From the NCBI RefSeq assembly GCF_000178155.2, contig NZ_ADKM02000075.1, forward strand, positions 1 to 64,000: 64,000 nt of DNA, written 5' to 3'. Positions 45,603 to 54,915 of this stretch are shown piece by piece. A model generated the notes under the pieces. The model made no database searches. It was not told where the DNA came from and saw nothing but the letters and a program-made list of their open reading frames with translations. Source of the stretch: Hominimerdicola alba 8. GTDB taxonomy: Bacteria > Bacillota > Clostridia > Oscillospirales > Ruminococcaceae. Each line of letters opens with the position of its first letter. Positions within the stretch are counted from its first letter, which is position 1. The position numbers and the translations under genes were made by a program.

Positions 45603-47567
45603 TTGAAAAACGGAGGAAGATCGCTGCTGATCTATCTGATAGTTTCGATCTGTATTATTACAGGTCTGGTCTATATGCTGATGAGCATGAGCAGTAAGTC
45701 CGATGAGGTCAAGTATTCCGAAGTAATGGGGCATTTTGATGCTTTGGAGGTTTCGGAGTTTCAGCTTGATCTGGGTTCGGGTGAACTGAAATACAAGCTC
45801 AAGGACGCACCGGATGAAGAGAAAAACTATAAGGTGCCCAACGTTTCACTTTTTGTAAGCGAGGTGCTGGGCGGTGAAGAAGCTGTCAACTACCGCAAGC
45901 AGTATGATGCTGCAAACCCAAATGATCCCTTGCAGTATGACCTTATACCGATATCGGATAACAGCTTCTGGCTCAATCTGATACCGACTTTCCTGATGCT
46001 TGGTGTCATGATATTCTTCTTTGTATTCATGATGAAGAGCGCAGGCGGCGGAAAGATGACAGGTTTCGGCAAGACCAACGCAAGGCTCGCGCCAAGCAGC
46101 AAAAAAGCAACTTTTGCCGATGTTGCGGGTGCTGATGAAGAAAAGGAAGAACTCAAGGAGATCGTAGATTTCCTTAAAGACGGCAGAAAATATGCTGAGA
46201 TCGGTGCAAGGATACCCAAAGGCGTGCTTCTGCTGGGACCTCCCGGTACAGGTAAAACTCTGCTGGCAAGGGCTGTTGCAGGCGAGGCTAATGTGCCTTT
46301 CTTCTCGATCTCAGGTTCCGACTTTGTTGAGATGTTCGTCGGTGTCGGCGCTTCCCGTGTCAGAGATCTGTTCGAGCAGGCTAAGAAAAGCGCTCCTTCG
46401 ATAATATTTATTGATGAGATCGATGCTGTCGGCAGACAGAGAGGTGCAGGTCTTGGCGGCGGTCATGATGAGCGTGAGCAGACGCTGAACCAGCTTCTGG
46501 TCGAAATGGACGGCTTTGAGGACAACGAGTCAGTCATAGTAATGGCTGCTACCAACAGACGTGATATCCTCGACCCGGCGCTCCTAAGACCGGGCAGATT
46601 TGACAGGCAGATACTTGTCAGCTACCCAGATGTAAAGGGCAGAGAAGAGATACTGAAAGTCCACACCAAGAACAAGCCCCTTGCGCCTGATGTTGACCTT
46701 TCCACTATCGCTAAGTCAACTGTAGGCTTTACAGGTGCAGATCTTGAGAACCTTGTTAATGAGGCCTCGCTGCTGGCGGCTCGAAAGAACAAGAAAGCCA
46801 TCACCAGAGAGGATTTGGAAGAGGCTTCCATCAAGGTCGTTGCAGGTCCCGAAAAGAAATCCAAAGTGGTTTCAGAGCAGGAAAGAAAACTCACGGCTTA
46901 CCATGAGGGCGGTCACGCTATCTGCACTTACTATGCACAGAAGCAGGATAAGGTGCATCAGGTCACCATTATACCCAGAGGTCAGGCGGGCGGCTTTACA
47001 ATGAGTCTTCCCGAAAAGGATAAGGCTTTTGTCAGCAAGAACGAGATGTATAACAATATCGTTGTTCTGCTGGGCGGTCGTGTTGCTGAAAAGCTGATAC
47101 TTGACGATATCTCAACAGGTGCATCCAACGACCTCGAAAGGGCAACTGCTACCGCGAGAAATATGGTCACAAGATACGGCTTCAGCGATAATCTGGGTCC
47201 TGTGGTTTACGGTCAGGGTGAGCACGAAGTGTTCCTCGGCAGAGATTATACCAACACTCCCAGCTATTCTGACAATGTTGCCGCTGAGATCGACAATGAG
47301 ATCAGAACCATCGTTGAGAATGCTTTTGAGGAAGCGGAAACTATCCTTAAGGAACACATGGATCAGCTTCATATGATCGCTAAGTATCTGATGAAGCATG
47401 AAAAGATCGATGGTCCTAACTTCGAGCGCCTTATGAAAGGTGAGATGCCTGCATCTGAGTACGAAGAAACCAAACAGGAAGTGGAAGTCAAGATCGATAT
47501 GCCTTTCCTTTTTGATGAAGATGGAAAGAGTGAGCCTGTTTCCGATAACAAAGATAACGATCAGTAA
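45603..47567 (+). CDS. ftsH: ATP-dependent zinc metalloprotease FtsH
   Basis: Membrane AAA+ protease for quality control. 654 residues from TTG 45603 (AAAGGATG upstream); the ATG at 45534 would add 23 residues but lacks a ribosome binding site. Two membrane segments (about 8-28 and 120-140) flank a small outer domain. The AAA domain has Walker A GPPGTGKT, Walker [12 protein letters not shown] and arginine fingers RPGRFDR. The protease site is HEGGH with the third ligand Asp in the [15 protein letters not shown] region. An imperfect dyad CTATAC-N7-GTATAG (45541-45559) upstream may be a regulatory site. Confidence 0.96.
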   Translation: MKNGGRSLLIYLIVSICIITGLVYMLMSMSSKSDEVKYSEVMGHFDALEVSEFQLDLGSGELKYKLKDAPDEEKNYKVPNVSLFVSEVLGGEEAVNYRKQYDAANPNDPLQYDLIPISDNSFWLNLIPTFLMLGVMIFFFVFMMKSAGGGKMTGFGKTNARLAPSSKKATFADVAGADEEKEELKEIVDFLKDGRKYAEIGARIPKGVLLLGPPGTGKTLLARAVAGEANVPFFSISGSDFVEMFVGVGASRVRDLFEQAKKSAPSIIFIDEIDAVGRQRGAGLGGGHDEREQTLNQLLVEMDGFEDNESVIVMAATNRRDILDPALLRPGRFDRQILVSYPDVKGREEILKVHTKNKPLAPDVDLSTIAKSTVGFTGADLENLVNEASLLAARKNKKAITREDLEEASIKVVAGPEKKSKVVSEQERKLTAYHEGGHAICTYYAQKQDKVHQVTIIPRGQAGGFTMSLPEKDKAFVSKNEMYNNIVVLLGGRVAEKLILDDISTGASNDLERATATARNMVTRYGFSDNLGPVVYGQGEHEVFLGRDYTNTPSYSDNVAAEIDNEIRTIVENAFEEAETILKEHMDQLHMIAKYLMKHEKIDGPNFERLMKGEMPASEYEETKQEVEVKIDMPFLFDEDGKSEPVSDNKDNDQ

Positions 47568-47574
47568 TTATATG

Positions 47575-47608
47575 ATGCCGATGCCCGAAAGGGTGTCGGC
47601 ATTTTTTA
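47575..47608 (+). terminator. Terminator of the gdpP-ftsH operon
   Basis: ATGCCGATGCCC and GGGTGTCGGCAT form a 12-bp stem with one G-T pair and a GAAA loop, followed by TTTTTT. Confidence 0.8.
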
Positions 47609-47631
47609 CAGCAAATATTTTTAACTTTCTA

Positions 47632-47660
47632 TTGCTTTTTTTTGTGATTTGTAGTATAAT
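47632..47660 (+). promoter_or_regulatory. Promoter of the YmdB-like gene
   Basis: TTGCTT (47632-47637), 17-bp spacer, TATAAT (47655-47660). Confidence 0.65.
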
Positions 47661-47692
47661 ACAATTATCTGAAAAATAGAAGAGGTATTGAT

Positions 47693-48463
47693 ATGAACCT
47701 GTTGTTTATCGGTGATGTTGTTGGGCGTTCGGGCTGTGATTATCTTGAAAGCCGTTTGTTTGACATAAAAAGAGAGTATGATATAGATGTAACGGTCGTC
47801 AACGGTGAGAATTCAGCGCAGGGCAACGGTATAACTCCCGAGTCTTTTGACAGGCTGATGCGCATGGGGGTCGATGTGGTCACAACGGGTAACCACTGTT
47901 TCAGGCGGAAGGAAACTGCTGATCTCTATGACAGCAGTGAGTTTCTTATCAGACCTGCGAATTTTCCCGACGGCGTACCGGGCAGGGGAGTCACTTATAT
48001 TGATCTATGTCCTGTCAAGATAGCAGTTGTCAATCTAATGGGTACCATGTTTCTTGAAAGCCTTGACAATCCTTTCATAAAGATGGACGAACTGCTGAAA
48101 GAGATCGACACACCGAATATCATCGTGGATTTCCATGCTGAAGCTACCAGTGAGAAAAAAGCGATGGGCTTCTATTTGCAAAAGCGCGTGACTGCTGTGC
48201 TGGGTACTCATACCCATGTCCAGACTGCTGATGAGTGCATTCTGGGTGGTCACACTGCCTATATCACCGATGCCGGTATGACAGGTCCCGAATTGTCGGT
48301 ACTTGGTGTTGACAGTGAACTTATTATCAGTAAATTCAAATATCATATGCCTGTTAAATTTGAAGAAAGCAAAAACCCCCCTTTTTTGAATGGCGTTGTG
48401 GTAACGTTTGATGAAAAATCGGGAAAATCGACAAATATTTCCAGATTAATTAGTCGTAAATAA
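47693..48463 (+). CDS. YmdB-family metallophosphodiesterase
   Basis: 256 residues of the TIGR00282 family. Metal ligands are visible in GDVVGRSG, NGENSAQGNG, TGNHCFRRKE, VDFHAEATSEK and LGTHTHVQTADE. B. subtilis YmdB hydrolyses 2',3'- and 3',5'-cyclic nucleotides and influences biofilm versus motility decisions. Directly upstream of spoVS, an order seen in many spore-forming Firmicutes. Confidence 0.92.
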   Translation: MNLLFIGDVVGRSGCDYLESRLFDIKREYDIDVTVVNGENSAQGNGITPESFDRLMRMGVDVVTTGNHCFRRKETADLYDSSEFLIRPANFPDGVPGRGVTYIDLCPVKIAVVNLMGTMFLESLDNPFIKMDELLKEIDTPNIIVDFHAEATSEKKAMGFYLQKRVTAVLGTHTHVQTADECILGGHTAYITDAGMTGPELSVLGVDSELIISKFKYHMPVKFEESKNPPFLNGVVVTFDEKSGKSTNISRLISRK

Positions 48464-48483
48464 ACAAAATAAGGAAATAACTA

Positions 48484-48512
48484 TTGCAAAATATTTCAAA
48501 ATGTAGTATAAT
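48484..48512 (+). promoter_or_regulatory. Promoter of spoVS
   Basis: TTGCAA (48484-48489), 17-bp spacer, TATAAT (48507-48512): sigma-A-type, not obviously the sigma-H type used in B. subtilis. Confidence 0.6.
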
Positions 48513-48567
48513 ATTACTGTAAAGTGATAAAAGCACGTAGCATTATTTTGAGTATAAGGAGGGTTAG

Positions 48568-48831
48568 ATGGTGGAGGTTTTGAAGGTTTCATCACGATCT
48601 GTACCTAATTCTGTTGCTGGCGCTATCTCGGGCGTTATCAGGGATAAGGGCGCTGTTGAGGTTCAGGCAGTCGGCGCAGGCGCTGCAAATCAGGCGATCA
48701 AGGCTATTGCTATCGCAAGGGGATATCTTGCACCTGTCGGCATAGATATGATATGTATCCCTGCGTTCGCCAACGTTGAGATAGACGGTGAGGAAAGAAC
48801 AGCTATCAAGCTGATCTGTGAGCAGAGATGA
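48568..48831 (+). CDS. spoVS: Stage V sporulation protein S
   Basis: An 87-residue protein matching SpoVS almost end to end: EVLKVSSRSVPNSVAGAISG, then GAGAANQAIKAIAIARGYLAP and the conserved end IDGEERTAIKLICEQR. In B. subtilis it affects spore coat assembly and septation; it folds as an Alba-like nucleic-acid-binding dimer. The start has AAGGAGGG upstream. Its retention, near a split sigG, indicates that a sporulation programme is at least partly preserved. Confidence 0.96.
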   Translation: MVEVLKVSSRSVPNSVAGAISGVIRDKGAVEVQAVGAGAANQAIKAIAIARGYLAPVGIDMICIPAFANVEIDGEERTAIKLICEQR

Positions 48832-48837
48832 ATTATT

Positions 48838-48866
48838 GCGCGGAGTTTTGGCTTCGCGCTTTTTGT
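48838..48866 (+). terminator. Terminator of spoVS
   Basis: GCGCGGAG (48838-48845) pairs with CTTCGCGC (48852-48859) with one mismatch, followed by TTTTTG. Confidence 0.75.
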
Positions 48867-48944
48867 TTTACGACTATTTCTTTCAAACGACTGCTAAGTT
48901 TTACATATCGGCTGAATAACCATATCTTGTTTTTGCAAAAAAAT

Positions 48945-48970
48945 CTCCCCTGTGCGTACACACAGGGGAG
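48945..48970 (-). terminator. Terminator of ackA
   Basis: CTCCCCTGTG (48945-48954) pairs perfectly with CACAGGGGAG (48961-48970). The minus strand continues ATTTTTTTG. Confidence 0.85.
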
Positions 48971-48981
48971 TTATTTGTATA

Positions 48982-50181
48982 TTACTTGGAGAACAGTGCC
49001 AGAGTATCTCTTGCGATCAGCAGTTCCTCATTGGTAGGTACAACGTATACCTTTACCTTAGAATCATCAGTGGAGATCTCCTGCAGCTTGCCGCGGCAGT
49101 TGTTCTTCTCGGCATCTATCTTGATGCCCATGAACTCCAGACCTTCGCAGGACTCTGCTCTTACCTCAGGTGCATTCTCACCGATGCCGCCTGTGAACAG
49201 AACTGCATCAACACCGCCCATTGCAGCAGCATAAGAACCGATGTACTTCTTGATCTGATAGGTCAGCATCTCGTTTACTGCCTGTGCCTGCTCGTTGCCC
49301 TCAGCAGCAGCCTTCTGGATATCTCTGTTATCAGAACTGATGCCTGATACGCCCAGGAAACCTGACTTCTTGTTCATGTAAGCAGTCATCTCGTCAGGGG
49401 TGAAGCCCTTCTTCTTAGCTACGAACTCAACAGCAGATGGGTCAACAGCGCCGCAGCGTGTACCCATTACCAGACCGTCCAGAGGAGTGAAGCCCATGGA
49501 AGTATCAACAGACTTGCCGCCGTCAACCGCAGTGATGGAAGAACCGTTGCCCAGATGGCAGGAAACTATCTTCAACTCTTCAGGCTTCTTGCCAAGCACC
49601 CTTGCAAGTTCGCCCGAAACAAATCTGTGAGAAGTACCGTGGAAACCGTACTTTCTTACATGCAGTTCAGTGTAGCAGTCATAAGGCAGACCGAACAGGA
49701 AAGCCTTTCTGGGCATGGTTGCGTGGAATGCTGTATCGAATACGACAGCCTGAGGTGTGCCTTCGGGCAGAACAGCCTTACATGCTCTCAGTGCCAGTGC
49801 GTGTGGGTGATTGTGAACAGGTGCCAGCTCAGCCAGAGCATCTATCTTGTCGATGACCTCATCAGTAACAGCACATGTCTCACGGAATATCTCAGCACCC
49901 TGTACTATTCTGTGACCTACAGCAGAGATCTCGTCCATCGAATCGATGACCTTTGTATCACCGCTTGTCAGTACCTCTACCAGCTTCTCAAAAGCCTCAG
50001 TGTGTGTTGGGAAATTGCAGTCAGCCTCATAGCTTCTGCCGTCGCCTGTCTTGGCGCTTACATGACCGTCAATGCCTATACGGTCGCAGTTACCCTTTGC
50101 TATAACGCTCTCGTCCTCCATGTTCAGCAGCTGATACTTCAGCGAGGAAGAACCTGCGTTAACAACCAGTATGATCTTCAT
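48982..50181 (-). CDS. ackA: Acetate kinase
   Basis: Converts acetyl phosphate and ADP to acetate and ATP, the main energy-yielding step of acetate fermentation. 399 residues from 50181 with the conserved opening MKIILVVNAGSSSLKYQL, GFHGTSHRF, SCHLGNGSSI and LVMGTRCGAVDPS motifs and the FTGGIGENA ATP-binding loop. The ribosome binding site is GAGGAG. No pta gene is adjacent. Confidence 0.97.
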   Translation of the reverse strand: MKIILVVNAGSSSLKYQLLNMEDESVIAKGNCDRIGIDGHVSAKTGDGRSYEADCNFPTHTEAFEKLVEVLTSGDTKVIDSMDEISAVGHRIVQGAEIFRETCAVTDEVIDKIDALAELAPVHNHPHALALRACKAVLPEGTPQAVVFDTAFHATMPRKAFLFGLPYDCYTELHVRKYGFHGTSHRFVSGELARVLGKKPEELKIVSCHLGNGSSITAVDGGKSVDTSMGFTPLDGLVMGTRCGAVDPSAVEFVAKKKGFTPDEMTAYMNKKSGFLGVSGISSDNRDIQKAAAEGNEQAQAVNEMLTYQIKKYIGSYAAAMGGVDAVLFTGGIGENAPEVRAESCEGLEFMGIKIDAEKNNCRGKLQEISTDDSKVKVYVVPTNEELLIARDTLALFSK

Positions 50182-50210
50182 TGGAAAAATATCTCCTCTC
50201 AATAAGTAAT

Positions 50211-50253
50211 GTGATATCATATCGGGCTTGACAATCCCGCTGTGATATCATAT
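50211..50253. promoter_or_regulatory. Twin GTGATATCATAT repeats upstream of ackA
   Basis: GTGATATCATAT occurs at 50211-50222 and 50242-50253, 31 bp (three helical turns) apart. Each contains the palindrome TGATATCA. They lie just upstream of the ackA ribosome binding site, within the expected promoter or leader region, and could bind a regulator of acetate metabolism or form a looped operator. Confidence 0.45.
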
Positions 50254-50361
50254 AATATTAGTATAACAATAATTGCTTTAAATTTCAAGTATGTTTTACA
50301 TAAATATACATTTTGCACAATATTTATTCTGTGAATTTGTTAATAGTGAGGAGGGCAAGCT

Positions 50362-51528
50362 ATGAAGATCGCAGCAGTTATAGCTGAGTATAATCCTTTT
50401 CACAACGGTCATAAGCATCAGCTTGCCGAAACAAGGCGGTTCGGTGCGACACATATCGTTGTTATCATGAGCGGTGCGGCTGTTCAGCGCGGCGATGTAG
50501 CTGTGGCAGACAAATTCTTCCGCGCGCAGACGGCGCTTGAAAACGGTGCCGATCTCGTTATCGAACTGCCATGTCCTTATTCCTGTTCGAGTGCCGAGCG
50601 GTTTGCAAGGGGCGGTGTACAGCTGCTTGCAGGCTTAGGTGAGGGCGGCGTTACGATGCTTTCTTTCGGCTGCGAGGATGCCGATATTACGCTGCTGAAA
50701 AAGGCAGCTGAGATATCAGCGGAACTTGATGATTCGGAATATGTGCGTAATATGCTGGAAAACGGTGTTCCTTATCCCGCAGCTGTGGCTTCCGCTGCGG
50801 GTATACCCGCTATACGTGCTGTGCTGGATAAGCCGAATAACATGCTTGCCATCGAATACATAAAAGCACTGGGTAAATACGCTCAGTGGGTCGAACCTTT
50901 CGCTGTTGCCAGAAAAGGTGCTGACCATGACAGCGCTTCACCGACAGACGGCATAGCCAGTGCTTCATATATCAGGGAACTTATCGGGGCGGGCGAGGAT
51001 CATTCTGCCTTTGTACCGAAAATTTTGCAGGACGAGCCTTTTCTTATCAAAAACGCAGATAAGTCGCTGCTGCTGAAAATAATGACAGCTTCGGCTGCTG
51101 AGATACAACGCCTGCCCGATATGTCTGCTCACCTTGCAAGGCGTTTTGTGAATACCCGTGAAACAAAGTGCGAGGTCATTCGTTCAGTTGATGACTTTGC
51201 AGCACAGTTCAAGCACAAGGCGGTCACACTTGCAAGGGTACGGCGAATGATACTTTATCTTGCACTGGGGGTGACTTCGCACGACTTTTTCGATGTGCCT
51301 TACGGCAGAGTTCTGGCACTCAACGAACGCGGGCGTGAGATATTTGCGGCGTGCAAAAACAATACCCTGGAATACGGCACTTCACTGGCATCGCTCGAAA
51401 AGCTGTCTGCAAGGGCGGCGAGGATATCTGAACTGGAGCGGAATGCTGTCACTTTACAGCAGATGTGTGTCAGCGGCAGGGCAGAGTTCAGAAATGAGTA
51501 CAGAAGAAAGATAGTGCTGTCCCGTTAA
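50362..51528 (+). CDS. tmcAL: tRNA(Met) cytidine acetate ligase TmcAL
   Basis: 388 residues. Catalyses ATP-dependent N4-acetylation of the wobble cytidine of elongator tRNA-Met using acetate. The nucleotidyltransferase-like motif AEYNPFHNGHKHQL is intact, as are the MSGAAVQRGDVA and ELPCPYSCSSAERFARG segments of the YlbM/TmcAL family. Divergent from ackA, whose product supplies acetate. Start behind GAGGAGGG. Confidence 0.92.
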   Translation: MKIAAVIAEYNPFHNGHKHQLAETRRFGATHIVVIMSGAAVQRGDVAVADKFFRAQTALENGADLVIELPCPYSCSSAERFARGGVQLLAGLGEGGVTMLSFGCEDADITLLKKAAEISAELDDSEYVRNMLENGVPYPAAVASAAGIPAIRAVLDKPNNMLAIEYIKALGKYAQWVEPFAVARKGADHDSASPTDGIASASYIRELIGAGEDHSAFVPKILQDEPFLIKNADKSLLLKIMTASAAEIQRLPDMSAHLARRFVNTRETKCEVIRSVDDFAAQFKHKAVTLARVRRMILYLALGVTSHDFFDVPYGRVLALNERGREIFAACKNNTLEYGTSLASLEKLSARAARISELERNAVTLQQMCVSGRAEFRNEYRRKIVLSR

Positions 51529-51551
51529 TAGAATGTTTATAAAATTAGCTA

Positions 51552-51580
51552 TTGGCAAAAGCGGGATAATGTGGTATAAT
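51552..51580 (+). promoter_or_regulatory. Promoter of the ACT/UPF0210 pair
   Basis: TTGGCA (51552-51557), 17-bp spacer, TATAAT (51575-51580). Confidence 0.7.
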
Positions 51581-51621
51581 AAATAGGTTAAAATAAAATG
51601 TAACGAAAGGCGGTCATATAT

Positions 51622-51891
51622 ATGAGAGCAGTTGTAACTGTTATCGGTAAGGATACTGTAGGCATTCTGGCAAAGGTCAGCACCAAGTGCGCTGAGCTGA
51701 ATGCGAATGTTGAGGAGGTAACACAGTCGGTGTTGCAGGAACTTTTTGCTATGATAATGGTAGTTGATATCTCCAAGCTGAATTCTGATTTCGCCACCCT
51801 CAGTGACAGCCTGACTGCGCTGGGTGATGAAATGGGCGTTAAAGTCCACGTAATGCACGAGGATATTTTCAACTGCATGCACCATATCTAA
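51622..51891 (+). CDS. ACT domain protein (UPF0237)
   Basis: An 89-residue single ACT domain, beginning AVVTVIGKDTVGILAKVSTKC, the usual ligand-binding ACT pattern. It probably binds an amino acid. It is almost always found directly upstream of a UPF0210 gene, as here (16-bp gap). Confidence 0.92.
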   Translation: MRAVVTVIGKDTVGILAKVSTKCAELNANVEEVTQSVLQELFAMIMVVDISKLNSDFATLSDSLTALGDEMGVKVHVMHEDIFNCMHHI

Positions 51892-51907
51892 GGAGTGACT
51901 CTGACAG

Positions 51908-53263
51908 ATGATAAACGTATATGATATTCTTGAAACTATACGTATGATACAGGACGATTGTCTTGACATACGTACTATAACAATGGGCATTTCTCTGCTT
52001 GACTGTATCGACAGCGATATTGACAAGGCTTGCGAGAAGGTCTATGAAAAGATAACCACTAAGGCGAAAGACCTTGTAAAGGTCGGTGAGCAGATAGAGA
52101 AAGAACTGGGCATACCGATAATAAACAAGCGTATTTCGGTGACTCCTATCGCTATCGTTTCTGCGGCATGCAAGGGTTCACCCGTAAAGTTTGCCCATGC
52201 TATGGACAGGGCAGCCAAAACTGTCGGTGTAAACCTGATAGGCGGTTACTCGGCACTGGTGCCTAAGGGCTTCTCGGCAGGCGATATCGAGCTTATCAAG
52301 TCTATTCCCGAAGCACTCGCTACCACTGAGAGAGTTTGCTCATCTGTAAATATCGGCTCTACCAAGACAGGCATCAATCTTGATGCTGTAAAGCTGATGG
52401 GCGGCATTATACGTGAATGTGCTGAAAAGACTGTTGACCAGGCTTGCTTCGGTGCGGCTAAACTGGTGGTATTCTGCAACGCTGTTGAGGACAACCCCTT
52501 TATGGCAGGTGCTTTTCACGGTGTCGGTGAGCCTGACTGCATGATAAATGTCGGTGTTTCCGGTCCCGGTGTTGTAAGGGCGGCTCTTAAAAAGTATCCT
52601 GATGCTGATATCACAGGCATTGCAGATGTTATTAAGGAAATTTCCTATAAGATAACCCGCGTCGGTCAGCTGGTAGGCACTATCGCTTCTGAGCGTCTTG
52701 GCGTGCCTTTCGGTATAGTTGACCTGTCACTTGCGCCTACACCTGCTGTTGGTGACTCAGTAGCGCATATACTTGAAGAGATAGGTCTTGAAAAGTGTGG
52801 TACTCACGGCACTACTGCCTGTCTTGCCATGCTCAATGATGCTGTCAAGAAGGGCGGCGTTATGGCTTGCTCACGCATCGGCGGACTTTCGGGTGCGTTC
52901 ATACCCGTTTCAGAGGATGCAGGCATGATAGCTGCGGCTAAGAGCGGCGCGCTCTGCATAGAGAAGCTGGAAGCTATGACAGCAGTCTGCTCGGTAGGTC
53001 TTGATATGATAGTTGTACCCGGTGACACTCCCGCTGATACCCTTTCTGCAATAATCGCAGATGAAGCGGCTATCGGTATGGTAAACTGCAAGACAACAGC
53101 TGTCAGAGTTATCCCCGCCATCGGTAAAGATGTGGGTGAAGAACTCGACTGGGGCGGTCTGTTCGGCTGCGGACCTGTTATGCCGCTCAAAAAGGAATCG
53201 GCAAGCAAGTTCATCAATCGCGGCGGTCAGATACCTGCGCCTCTGCACAGCCTTAAAAACTGA
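51908..53263 (+). CDS. UPF0210/DUF711 family protein
   Basis: A 451-residue cytoplasmic protein of the PFL-like DUF711 (UPF0210) family. Its conserved Gly-rich stretches ([35 protein letters not shown]) and Cys-containing C-terminal part resemble glycyl-radical enzyme folds, but no glycyl-radical motif RVSGY is present. Function unknown; the ACT domain protein next to it suggests amino-acid control. Terminator follows. Confidence 0.9.
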   Translation: MINVYDILETIRMIQDDCLDIRTITMGISLLDCIDSDIDKACEKVYEKITTKAKDLVKVGEQIEKELGIPIINKRISVTPIAIVSAACKGSPVKFAHAMDRAAKTVGVNLIGGYSALVPKGFSAGDIELIKSIPEALATTERVCSSVNIGSTKTGINLDAVKLMGGIIRECAEKTVDQACFGAAKLVVFCNAVEDNPFMAGAFHGVGEPDCMINVGVSGPGVVRAALKKYPDADITGIADVIKEISYKITRVGQLVGTIASERLGVPFGIVDLSLAPTPAVGDSVAHILEEIGLEKCGTHGTTACLAMLNDAVKKGGVMACSRIGGLSGAFIPVSEDAGMIAAAKSGALCIEKLEAMTAVCSVGLDMIVVPGDTPADTLSAIIADEAAIGMVNCKTTAVRVIPAIGKDVGEELDWGGLFGCGPVMPLKKESASKFINRGGQIPAPLHSLKN

Positions 53264-53271
53264 TATTTCGG

Positions 53272-53298
53272 GGGCAGCCTTGTGCTGCCCTTGTTTTG
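53272..53298 (+). terminator. Terminator of the ACT/UPF0210 pair
   Basis: GGGCAGC (53272-53278) pairs with GCTGCCC (53284-53290), followed by TTGTTTTG. Confidence 0.8.
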
Positions 53299-53385
53299 TT
53301 GAAAAAGGTAATTTTACATACAGGCATAAAGCACAGCCCAACGGGCTTTTTGGAATGCTTATAGAAAGACCACAAAGGTGATACT

Positions 53386-54234
53386 ATGGAAAAAATACTT
53401 CTCGATATGCACACACACAGCAGTCATTCCCCCGATGCTGATGACAGCGCTTCGGCTATGTGCGAAAAAGCTGCCGAACTGGGTATGAAGGCTTATGCGC
53501 TGACCGATCACTGCGATGTTAACTTCTGGGAGGAAGCACCGTCACCGGAAACTATTGATGCCATGATGTACGGCGCGGGCAGGTATGCACTTGCGAGCAT
53601 AGCAGAGCAGACCGAACTGCGTGAGCGCTTTGCGGAAAAGTTCGACTTGATCGTGGGTATCGAACTCGGTCAGCCGATGCAGAACATAGAAAAAGCAGAA
53701 CTGATCGCAAATGACCCTCGCCTTGACTTCATCATCGGTTCGCATCACATGAATGCAGGTGTCGATGATTTCTATTATCTTGATTACAGCAAGATGTCAG
53801 CCGAAGAAATAGACCATCTTCTGTGTGACTGCTTTGAGCAGACTTTAGAAATGTGTCAGTGGGGCAAATTCGATGTGCTGGGGCATCTGACATATTCGCT
53901 GAGGTACATCTGCGGCGAATACGGCATAGATGTCAGCCTTGAAAAGTACGAAGAGGTCATAAGAGAGATCTTCGGCACGCTTATTTCAAAGGGGAAGGGC
54001 ATTGAGATTAACACATCGGGTCTCCGCCAGAAATACGGGCAGACTTTCCCGACTTTTGAATTGGTGAAACTCTATCGTCAGCTGGGCGGCGAGATACTTA
54101 CCATCGGTTCGGATGCGCATCGCACTGCCGATCTCGGCAAAGGCATCGCGGAGGGTATCGCGCTTGCGAAAGCGGCAGGTTTTGACAGGGTGACATACTT
54201 CAAAAAACATGAGCCGCATTTCTTAAAGCTGTGA
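53386..54234 (+). CDS. PHP-domain histidinol-phosphatase
   Basis: 282 residues of the HisK/HisJ PHP family. Metal ligands are visible in DMHTHSSHSPD, LTDHCD, GIELGQ, GSHHM, GHLTY and GSDAHR. The likely reaction is dephosphorylation of histidinol phosphate; other phosphoester substrates are possible because no histidine genes are adjacent. Start behind AAAGGTG. Its last 12 bases overlap the convergent end of the sigG 3' segment. Confidence 0.87.
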   Translation: MEKILLDMHTHSSHSPDADDSASAMCEKAAELGMKAYALTDHCDVNFWEEAPSPETIDAMMYGAGRYALASIAEQTELRERFAEKFDLIVGIELGQPMQNIEKAELIANDPRLDFIIGSHHMNAGVDDFYYLDYSKMSAEEIDHLLCDCFEQTLEMCQWGKFDVLGHLTYSLRYICGEYGIDVSLEKYEEVIREIFGTLISKGKGIEINTSGLRQKYGQTFPTFELVKLYRQLGGEILTIGSDAHRTADLGKGIAEGIALAKAAGFDRVTYFKKHEPHFLKL

Positions 54235-54711
54235 TTTGATCTTGTCGAGTGCGTTTTTTTCAAGGCGGCTGACCTGTGCCTGCGATATGCCTATCTCTTT
54301 TGCGACCTCCATTTGAGTGTGTCCCTTGTAAAACCGCAGGAACAAGATGTTCTTTTCACGGTCTTTGAGGGTCTTTAACGCTTCTTTCAGGTTAAGTTCT
54401 TCAAGCCAGCTTTTGTCATCGTTGCTGTCACAGATCTGGTCAACGATGTACAACGCATCACCGCCCTCAGTGTAGACGGGTTCGTATATCGATACAGGGT
54501 CGGTTATTGACTCCAAAGCGGTTACGATATCGGCACGCTTTTCACCTGTCAGTTCGGCTATCTCGTCTATGCTCGGTTCACGCTGATGCTTTGCTATAAA
54601 ACTTTCCTTTGCCTGCATAGCTTTGTAAGCAAGGTCGCGCATCGAACGGCTCACCCTGATGGGGCGGAAATCTCTCATATAGCGCTTTATTTCTCCCAAT
54701 ATCATTGGCAC
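54223..54711 (-). CDS. sigG: SigG 3' segment (codons 97-256 of the interrupted sigG)
   Basis: C-terminal part of the forespore sigma factor. From ATG 54705 it encodes 160 residues starting MILGEIKRYMRD, i.e. the second half of region 2.3, then region 2.4 (RPIRVSRSMRDLAYKA), region 3, and region 4 ending in HTQMEVAKEIGISQAQVSRLEK. Without the N-terminal segment it lacks core-binding region 2.2 and has no ribosome binding site of its own. The sequence before 54705 on this strand belongs to the attachment site. Recombination across the TTGGCACAGCGT repeats (54705-54716 and 63181-63192) would fuse it in frame to the 5' segment. No internal stop or frameshift: selection appears to maintain it. Confidence 0.95.
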   Translation of the reverse strand: MPMILGEIKRYMRDFRPIRVSRSMRDLAYKAMQAKESFIAKHQREPSIDEIAELTGEKRADIVTALESITDPVSIYEPVYTEGGDALYIVDQICDSNDDKSWLEELNLKEALKTLKDREKNILFLRFYKGHTQMEVAKEIGISQAQVSRLEKNALDKIKSQL

Positions 54712-54730
54712 AGCGTTGTGCAGTCGAAAA
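54690..54730 (+). repeat. Left attachment site of the sigG intervening element (hybrid att)
   Basis: The core repeat TTGGCACAGCGT is at 54705-54716, with the likely central dinucleotide GG at 54707-54708. Outside it lies the chromosomal half TTTCTCCCAA (54690-54699). Inside it lies the element half, TGTG then CAGTCGAAAA (54721-54730), the mirror image of TTTTCGACTG at the other end. The alignment of the flanks to the right end, CCCAAT-N4-TTGGCACAGCGT in both, extends the similarity to 18 of 22 bp. Confidence 0.92.
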
Positions 54731-54735
54731 AGCGG

Positions 54736-54764
54736 CGGCGATCATTAGGATCGCCGTTTTTTTG
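54736..54764 (+). terminator. Terminator just inside the left end of the element
   Basis: CGGCGATC (54736-54743) pairs with GATCGCCG (54749-54756), followed by seven T. It would stop plus-strand transcripts coming from the chromosome, insulating the cargo operon; in the circle it would stop transcripts leaving the recombinase gene. Confidence 0.85.
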
Positions 54765-54820
54765 TTATATATTGCGAATATGTACAATAGACTGTGTGTA
54801 ATTTTATATATATTGACATG

Positions 54821-54849
54821 TTGACAAAAACGCATATTAGTGCTATAAT
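54821..54849 (+). promoter_or_regulatory. Promoter of the NAD salvage operon in the element
   Basis: TTGACA (54821-54826), 17-bp spacer, TATAAT (54844-54849): full vegetative consensus, so the cargo is probably expressed in growing cells. Confidence 0.85.
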
Positions 54850-54915
54850 GATAACAACAAAGAGATAATAACTAAAAGTTACAAAGAAAACAAAACTTGA
54901 AAGGAAGGTCTTACT

